Shown piece after piece: positions 15,203 through 20,432 of a DNA stretch of 20,432 nt. The stretch spans positions 1 through 20,432 of the forward strand of contig CAYLPZ010000028.1 of the NCBI GenBank assembly GCA_964385755.1. Direction: 5' to 3'. Origin of the DNA: CAG-698 sp964385755 (GTDB taxonomy: Bacteria; Bacillota_I; Bacilli_A; ML615J-28; CAG-698). How positions within the stretch are numbered: the first letter of the stretch is position 1; every line of letters starts with the position of its first letter. The notes under the pieces were generated by a model that was given only the letters and a program-made list of their open reading frames with translations, ran no database searches and was not told where the DNA came from. The translations under genes were made by a program, and so were the position numbers.

Positions 15203-15234
15203 AATAAAAAAGCCTATTCAAATGAATAGACTTT
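15203..15234 (-). terminator. Terminator of the lipoprotein gene
   Basis: CTATTC (15214-15219) pairs with GAATAG (15224-15229), extended by AAAG (15209-15212) with CTTT (15231-15234) across one mismatch. The minus strand continues into a T run. It is 13 nt past the stop codon. Confidence 0.8.
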
Positions 15235-15246
15235 AATTATTTAATA

Positions 15247-16989
15247 TTAGTTAGGTATTTCAGGAAAATTTCCTGGTTGAGTTAATGAAGAAAGTAACAT
15301 TTTAATAATCTCTGTGTAATCAGCGATATAGCCTGTAATATCATCATATTCTGGTGTATCTCTTGAAATTTCAATTGATAGTACTTTTTCATATACAATA
15401 TTGATTTCTTGAACTTCTGAATCATCTCCTTCAGGAGCTTTTAGTGTTACATCAACTGATAAAGTAACTTTTCCTTCTTTATCACATATAGTTTCAAACT
15501 TATTGATTGTTAAAATCTCTTTTAGAAGTTCCTTATTTTCGTTAGCTTCTTTTTCAAATGTTGCTTTCTCTAATCCTGCAATTTCTTCTAATGTTAATGC
15601 TTTAAATGGAGATAACTGGTAAACAAAATTAGAAGAAATATAATAGTATTCTTTTCCATTGATTTCTTTAATGTAACCAAATACAGAATCTTCTTTTTGA
15701 GCATCTTCTTCTAATGGCTTAGTAGTTCCATCAGATAAATGAACAACTTCTTCGCCAAATAATACATATCCATCGTATAATGGTCTTCCCATGTAACCTT
15801 TATAATTTTCATCAATCATGAAGATATAATCTTGTAAATAATAGCAAATATAGATTCCTAGTTCATCGTATTTATATCCATGTTGACCAAAATAATCTTC
15901 CGCGAAGCTGTGGAATTCACCATCTTGATACCATCCACCTTTTTCAACATCATATATATTTCCTTTTTCATTATCTGAATCTTCTAAATTTTCTACTAAT
16001 GTTTTTATATTGTTATAGTATTTAACTACTAATGCAAATAACTCATCTATTGCTGCTTTGAATTGTTCATCTGTAATTGTTAAAACAATTTTGCCATCAA
16101 CTTCTTCTTTTGTTGGCATAAGCATAGCTAATGCAGTTTTAAATTCATCAATTACTGCTTCATCAATTCCAGCTTCTTCAAATGCTTTTACATAGCTTTC
16201 ATAGTAAGGTTTTAGATCTTCTTTAATTGCTTCAATTACTTCCTCTAAAGAATCACCTTCAGTTGGTAAGAAATCTTTAATTTCTTCATTATTATTAATT
16301 ATTTCTTTTACAGTTTCAATGATTGCAACTAAATTAAATTTTAGTTTTTGTGGAATTTCTATAGTCATTTCAAGACCATTTGAAATTAGCGCTTGAAGTA
16401 ATGAATATAGTCCATCAGATAATTCAATAATTAATTCACCATTCTTAAGAGTTAACACGATACCAACATTATATTCTTGATCTACATCTCCACCCTTAAC
16501 TTGTAAAACAAATGAAAGACTTAATTTACAATCAAGTTTAGATAAATCCTCTAAAGATTCTATTTTAAAATATTTTGCTTTAAAACTAGATTCCGCATCA
16601 AGTTTAATAGTGTATTCATCTTTTCCATTAATTAAAGCTTTAACACTTTCACTATCTTTTAGAGTAATAGCAAATGAATCAGATAATTCTTCAATCCATC
16701 TAGCGTATAATGTTAATGTTTTTTCTTCTTCTAATAACTTCTTAAGTGAAGCTAAATCAAATGGTTTATCATAGTCTTTGTCTAAATACCATCCTACAAA
16801 AATATATCCTTCTTTTGTAGTAGTAGGTAATTCAAACTTATCTAATTCTTCAAGTTTGACAACAACGTCCTCAACTTCTGTTCCACCTTGTTCATCAAAA
16901 ACAACTTTAAATTCATCTCCACAAGCTGTTAATAATAACATGAATGCGAAAATAAATACAAACATAAAAATTTTTTTAATGTTTTTCAT
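15247..16989 (-). CDS. Surface lipoprotein with one InlB-type beta repeat
   Basis: A 580-residue predicted lipoprotein. The N-terminus is MKNIKK, then a hydrophobic stretch ending LLLTAC (lipobox, acylated C23), so it should be lipid-anchored on the outer face of the membrane. Residues 27-98 form a single InlB B-repeat (Listeria-Bacteroides repeat, Flg_new): VVFDEQGGTEVEDV, then GYIFVGWYLDKDYDKPFDLA and LTLYARW. The remaining 480 residues are acidic, with many short charged helices (about 200-345), a Tyr-rich stretch reading like beta structure (about 350-460, with YKGYMGRPLYDGYVLFG) and a last beta-type segment with VTLSVDVTLKAPEGDD; I do not recognise a catalytic site. Such repeats mediate adhesion in other proteins. 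AGGAGG lies upstream of the ATG. It is a single-gene unit. Confidence 0.75.
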   Translation of the reverse strand: MKNIKKIFMFVFIFAFMLLLTACGDEFKVVFDEQGGTEVEDVVVKLEELDKFELPTTTKEGYIFVGWYLDKDYDKPFDLASLKKLLEEEKTLTLYARWIEELSDSFAITLKDSESVKALINGKDEYTIKLDAESSFKAKYFKIESLEDLSKLDCKLSLSFVLQVKGGDVDQEYNVGIVLTLKNGELIIELSDGLYSLLQALISNGLEMTIEIPQKLKFNLVAIIETVKEIINNNEEIKDFLPTEGDSLEEVIEAIKEDLKPYYESYVKAFEEAGIDEAVIDEFKTALAMLMPTKEEVDGKIVLTITDEQFKAAIDELFALVVKYYNNIKTLVENLEDSDNEKGNIYDVEKGGWYQDGEFHSFAEDYFGQHGYKYDELGIYICYYLQDYIFMIDENYKGYMGRPLYDGYVLFGEEVVHLSDGTTKPLEEDAQKEDSVFGYIKEINGKEYYYISSNFVYQLSPFKALTLEEIAGLEKATFEKEANENKELLKEILTINKFETICDKEGKVTLSVDVTLKAPEGDDSEVQEINIVYEKVLSIEISRDTPEYDDITGYIADYTEIIKMLLSSLTQPGNFPEIPN

Positions 16990-17122
16990 TTTATTTTCCT
17001 CCTATCTTAATTATATTCACATTTGTAATAATTAATAAAACACATCTGTAATTTCCATAATAATATAAGAATATTGTGCTTTATTTACACTATTATTATA
17101 TTATAAATCTAGATAAAAATCA

Positions 17123-17144
17123 AATACAATAATTATTTTGTATT
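17123..17144 (-). terminator. Weak terminator of the MATE gene
   Basis: AATACAA (17123-17129) pairs with TTGTATT (17138-17144) around an 8-nt loop; on the minus strand TTGATTTTTAT follows. The stem overlaps the stop codon and is made mostly of A-T pairs, so it is a tentative call. Confidence 0.45.
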
Positions 17145-18531
17145 AACAATTATAACTACTTGCTTGATTGTCATTCATTTTTTTTAATATTTTTCTAAAT
17201 CTAAAAATAAATATTGTTCCACAAATGATTGCGGCGGTGATGTCTGCAGTGCATTCCGCATAATATACACCACTAACTCCCATAAAAGTAGGGAACAAAT
17301 ATGCAAGTGGAACTAACAATAATATCTTTCTTAGTATTGCAATAAACAAACTTATTACTGCTTCACCCATAGCTACAAAAGTGGTTTGACAAGCCCTTTG
17401 TATACCAAAGATTAACATTCCTGAGACAAATATTGGCATATATGTTTGAACGAGCAATAATAGTTCTTCATCTTGTGTGAATATTTTTCCGATAAATGTT
17501 GGAAAAAGAATCATAACAAGCGCAAAAGTAGCACAATAAGAATATGTGATTATTAATACTTTAAAATAACAACTCTTTAATCGTTCTTTGTTTTTAGCAC
17601 CAAAATTATATGACAAAATTGGAGTTACCCCTTGGACAAATCCATTTATTGGAATTGTTATAAGCATCATTGCACTTTGAAGAATTGTTAAATTACTTAC
17701 GTGAATATCTCCACCATATTTTTTAAGTTGTCCATTTAATACAAATCCTATAATAGATTCTGTTGAAGCCATGACAAAGTTTGCAACTCCTAAAGACATA
17801 ATACTTCCAATTGTTTTTATATTTGGTTTAATATAATTTACTTTTAGTCTTAAAGATGTATTTTTGTTTAATAAAACAAATAATATCCAAATTGCACTTA
17901 TTGCTTGAGAAATAATAGTTGCTAGTGCTGCTCCTTCTATTCCCATATTAAATGTAAATATAAAAATAGGATCTAATAAGATATTTAATACAGCACCAAT
18001 CAATGTTGTAATCATTGCAAGTGTACTTTTTCCTTGAGCAGTAATAAATGAGTTTAAACCTACACTAACTTGTACAAAAATTGTCCCAATTAAATAGATA
18101 CTCAAATAATTATTGGCATAATCAAATGTATTCTCTGAAGCCCCTACTAAGAATAATATATCTTTTTTAAAGATAAATGCTACTAAAGTTAATATTATTG
18201 AGAACAATAATAATAAAAATGTACTATTACCAAGTATTCTCTCAGCTTTTTCTTTATTTCCCTCTCCTAATGCTCTTGAAGAAAGTGGAGCACCACCACC
18301 ATAAGCAAATGCCGCAAAAGCAGAAATAAGAATAATAATTGGTGAACATAAGCCAAGCCCTGCTAAAGCATCATTGCCGATACCTTCCATGTTACCAATA
18401 TATATTCTATCTATTATGTTATATAATAAATTTACTATTTGTGCTAAGATACATGGAATAGACATTTTAAATATTAATGACCATATATTACCTTTACCTA
18501 ATGCTTCCTCACTATTTATATTCTTTTGCAT
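17143..18531 (-). CDS. MATE-family multidrug/toxin efflux transporter
   Basis: A 462-residue protein with about twelve membrane segments, the usual size for the family. Two homologous halves are visible, each beginning with a conserved core: the first around SIPCILAQIVNLLYNIIDRIYIGN, where the D of YNIIDRIYIG is a family hallmark, and the second around SLGVANFVMASTESIIGFVLNG. The later YNFGAKNKERL and RACQTTFVAMGE segments are typical of the DinF/NorM-like branch. Transporters of this group export cationic drugs or metabolites in exchange for Na+ or H+; the physiological substrate cannot be told. A good site, AAGGAGA, stands upstream of the ATG at 18531. It is separated from the NCS2 gene by a strong terminator, so it has its own transcription start. 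Confidence 0.9.
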   Translation of the reverse strand: MQKNINSEEALGKGNIWSLIFKMSIPCILAQIVNLLYNIIDRIYIGNMEGIGNDALAGLGLCSPIIILISAFAAFAYGGGAPLSSRALGEGNKEKAERILGNSTFLLLLFSIILTLVAFIFKKDILFLVGASENTFDYANNYLSIYLIGTIFVQVSVGLNSFITAQGKSTLAMITTLIGAVLNILLDPIFIFTFNMGIEGAALATIISQAISAIWILFVLLNKNTSLRLKVNYIKPNIKTIGSIMSLGVANFVMASTESIIGFVLNGQLKKYGGDIHVSNLTILQSAMMLITIPINGFVQGVTPILSYNFGAKNKERLKSCYFKVLIITYSYCATFALVMILFPTFIGKIFTQDEELLLLVQTYMPIFVSGMLIFGIQRACQTTFVAMGEAVISLFIAILRKILLLVPLAYLFPTFMGVSGVYYAECTADITAAIICGTIFIFRFRKILKKMNDNQASSYNC

Positions 18532-18656
18532 GATTTATCTCCTTAAATATTATAGAAATAGTATTATATATATTATACATTTTTTTATCCCTAAAATCTA
18601 TTTTTATTTTTTAAAATGGACAATTTGATAAAATTAGTTATATATAGTAATAAAAT

Positions 18657-18715
18657 AAAAAATACCTTTCTATAATATTATGAAGCATCAAATGATACAA
18701 CATAAATAGAAAGGT
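18657..18715 (-). terminator. Long hairpin terminator of the NCS2 permease gene
   Basis: ACCTTTCTAT (18664-18673) pairs perfectly with ATAGAAAGGT (18706-18715). The 32-nt interior can pair further (CATAA/TTATG and GTATC/GATGC), and the minus strand ends in a T-rich run. It lies 16 nt beyond the stop codon. Confidence 0.8.
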
Positions 18716-18731
18716 TTTTTATCTATTTAAA

Positions 18732-20138
18732 TTACATTGCAACAAATGCGAATCTTAAAATACCAATAATTGCAATTATAGTTACAACGATATCTTTTTT
18801 AGTGTATTTACCAGTTAACAAAGTAATAATAACATAAGTAAGTGCACCGAAAATAATACCATTACTAATTGAATAAGTAGTAACCATCATAATGAATGTA
18901 ATGAAACCAGTTGCGGCAGCTCTTCCGTCTTTGAAATCAATTTTTAATATATTTTTAGACATTAATACACCAACATAGATTAATGCAGGAGCTGTAGCAC
19001 ATGATGGAACATATTGTGCAATTGGAGCGATGAATAGACATAATAACAATAAAAGTGCTGTTACAACTGAAGTTAAACCAGTTCTACCACCAGCAGCAAC
19101 ACCAGCGCTAGACTCAACAAATGTTGTGATTGTAGATGTACCAACTAATGAACCAACTACTGTACCAATAGAATCACATAACATTTCTTCATTTAATCCA
19201 ACTGGATCGCCATTTTCGTCAAGCATATTTGCTTCTGCACTTGCACCATATAATGTTCCAAGTGTGTCAAACATATCAACTAAAGTATAAGTGATTACAA
19301 GCATGATAACACTAAATATACTTCCTAAAACACCATCAGAAAATGCTAAACCAAAGCCTTCAAAAGCACCAATTAAACCAACATTTACCCAATCTTTTAA
19401 TGCTTCACCAAGTGATGTTGAAGTAATAACAACATCAAAATTAAAAATTAATACTGAAATGTAATATAAAGCTGTTGAAGCAATGATTCCAAGAATGATA
19501 GAAGCACTCTTAACTAATTTAATTTTTGAATTATTAAACACAACAATAAGAATAAAACCAATAATAGTAATAATTGCAGGAACTGCAACACTTGCTCCTT
19601 GTGTAAAGTCAACTAAAGCAACAGCAGTATAAATATTAGCAACTACTACTCCCCCATTTTTTAATCCGATTAATGCAATAAATAAACCAATACCAGCAGG
19701 AATTGCGACTTTTAAGCATTGAGGTAAACTCTTAGCTAAATAATTTCTTAGTCCTGTTACAGAAAGAATCAAGAATAAAATACCAGACATTAAGATTACA
19801 GCCAAACCAGCTTTATAACCTTGCTCAGGATTTAACATATTTGGTAAAATAAATGATGTAAAGAAGAATGAGTTAAGACCCATACCTGCAGCTAAGGCAA
19901 ATGGCTTGTTTGCAATAAATGCCATAAGCAAAGTTGTAACCACAGCAGCAATAATGCCACCAACAAAGCATGCATTCCAAATTGCTTGCATACCTGGAGT
20001 GAAACCTGTCATTTGATTAGGATTAACAATTACAATATAACACATAGCAAAGAAAGTAGTGATACCAGCAATGACTTCTGTCTTAATTGTAGTTTGATTT
20101 TCCTCCAAATTAAAAAGTTTGTTTAAAAATGCTTTCAT
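18732..20138 (-). CDS. NCS2-family purine permease (AzgA/PbuG type)
   Basis: A 468-residue protein with about twelve to fourteen membrane segments, probably importing adenine, guanine or hypoxanthine with H+. Hallmarks are the N-terminal TTFFAMCYIVIVNPNQM stretch (28-44), FALAAGMGLNSFF (75-87), the VAIPAGIGLFIALIGLKNGG helix, and the central TLVDMFDTLGTLYG with GTSTITTFVESSAGVAAGGRTGLT, all characteristic of the AzgA-like branch of NCS2 rather than uracil or xanthine permeases. The exact base is not decidable from sequence. AAAGGA sits five bases before the ATG. The leader contains two hairpins and is driven by a good promoter. It is a single-gene unit with no purine enzyme beside it in this window. 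Confidence 0.9.
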   Translation of the reverse strand: MKAFLNKLFNLEENQTTIKTEVIAGITTFFAMCYIVIVNPNQMTGFTPGMQAIWNACFVGGIIAAVVTTLLMAFIANKPFALAAGMGLNSFFFTSFILPNMLNPEQGYKAGLAVILMSGILFLILSVTGLRNYLAKSLPQCLKVAIPAGIGLFIALIGLKNGGVVVANIYTAVALVDFTQGASVAVPAIITIIGFILIVVFNNSKIKLVKSASIILGIIASTALYYISVLIFNFDVVITSTSLGEALKDWVNVGLIGAFEGFGLAFSDGVLGSIFSVIMLVITYTLVDMFDTLGTLYGASAEANMLDENGDPVGLNEEMLCDSIGTVVGSLVGTSTITTFVESSAGVAAGGRTGLTSVVTALLLLLCLFIAPIAQYVPSCATAPALIYVGVLMSKNILKIDFKDGRAAATGFITFIMMVTTYSISNGIIFGALTYVIITLLTGKYTKKDIVVTIIAIIGILRFAFVAM

Positions 20139-20147
20139 TTTTCCTTT

Positions 20148-20200
20148 GTCACCTTATAGATGACTCTCTCCTTCCTGTAGAGCATTTTTATGTTCTCTAC
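20148..20200 (-). promoter_or_regulatory. Two-hairpin structured leader of the NCS2 gene, class not recognised
   Basis: In the transcript, hairpin 1 is GUAGAG...CUCUAC (20200-20195 with 20182-20177) with a further CAU/AUG pairing inside. A single-stranded AGGAAGGAGAGA follows, then hairpin 2 GUCAUC-UAUAA-GGUGAC (20164-20148, six pairs with one G-U). Hairpin 2 ends nine nt before the start codon, next to the AAAGGA ribosome binding site. It does not show the conserved core of the classic purine riboswitch. The GGAAGGAG stretch looks like a ribosome binding site but is too far upstream for the ATG. A regulatory role is inference. Confidence 0.45.
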
Positions 20201-20205
20201 GTCTT

Positions 20206-20235
20206 ATTATATCATTTACTTTTTACATTTTTCAA
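20206..20235 (-). promoter_or_regulatory. Promoter of the NCS2 gene
   Basis: On the minus strand TTGAAA (20230-20235), an 18-bp spacer and TATAAT (20206-20211) give a near-consensus promoter. The transcript would begin about at the first base of hairpin 1. Confidence 0.75.
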
Positions 20236-20432
20236 CAAAACCAAAAAAAGGGTTACGTTTTCATAAATTCAATTCTTTTTTTATCTTATTAAACTTCTAT
20301 AAAAATAAAATATCATTTCACTTTTTTTCAACATTTTTTCACTCATATCATTTAAAAATCAGTTAACATCTAATTTGTTGTAAATGTCAATTAAAAATTT
20401 AATATTTTTTATAATTATTATTTTATAATTAT
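20236..20432. other. AT-rich gene-free stretch at the window end
   Basis: No plausible reading frame or RNA gene is visible. It contains poly-T/poly-A tracts and, at 20251-20263, a minus-strand TGAAAACGTAACC that only partly resembles a cre (catabolite) site. It may hold upstream promoter elements for the NCS2 gene and for a gene beyond the window. Confidence 0.6.

Noticed and set aside
20139..20235. Classic purine riboswitch, PyrR site or preQ1 riboswitch before the NCS2 gene
   Set aside because: The leader is only about 60 nt, has two separate hairpins rather than a three-way junction, and lacks the conserved bases of these classes.
20251..20263. Catabolite control (cre) site upstream of the NCS2 promoter
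   Set aside because: Only the left half matches; several conserved positions of the right half differ.

Overview
The window is strongly AT-rich bacterial DNA with short intergenic gaps, purine-rich ribosome binding sites (AGGAGG, AGGTGA) and compact hairpin terminators. Tryptophan is read from TGG and TGA serves as a normal stop (for example at the end of birA), so the standard bacterial code applies. Gene content (a sodium-pumping decarboxylase, paired ABC exporters, a MATE pump, an InlB-repeat lipoprotein, Cof-type HAD enzymes) fits a low-GC, probably anaerobic, gut-type Firmicute, perhaps related to Erysipelotrichia or the RF39-like Bacilli. That placement is inference only.

Layout. Positions 1-1230 hold the 3' end of a DUF4143-type ATPase, a terminator, three relic repeats spaced exactly 30 bp apart, and the decayed 3' part of an XRE/TPR-type regulator that keeps its frame but carries four stops. 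Positions 1232-4990 hold small housekeeping or unassigned genes: a YwaF-like membrane protein (-), a Cof-type HAD phosphatase coupled to a P-loop kinase (+), a second HAD hydrolase (-) and a cytoplasmic SGNH hydrolase (+). Bidirectional terminators separate the convergent pairs.

Positions 4989-10249 are the best-defined system, a minus-strand operon in the order oadA (alpha), oadG (gamma), biotin carrier, oadB (beta), birA, AEC-family carrier. The logic is coherent. The carrier probably imports a dicarboxylate such as malate, the alpha subunit moves the oxaloacetate carboxyl group onto biotin, the carrier protein is biotinylated by the linked ligase, and the membrane beta subunit couples decarboxylation to Na+ export. 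A near-consensus promoter lies at 10221-10249.

Positions 10257-14331 hold a second operon in the order ybaK/ebsC-type tRNA deacylase, ABC exporter half A, ABC exporter half B, with near-zero gaps. Positions 14384-20432 hold single transcription units on the minus strand: a membrane protein with two zinc ribbons (promoter followed by a perfect 20-bp palindrome), an InlB-repeat lipoprotein, a MATE transporter and an NCS2 purine permease with a short two-hairpin leader.

I found no CRISPR array, tRNA, rRNA, intact transposase, phage gene or defence island. Most of the window is ordinary chromosome. The most useful leads are the relic region at 470-1192, the NCS2 leader, the palindromic operator candidate, and the one-locus grouping of the split decarboxylase with its ligase and carrier.
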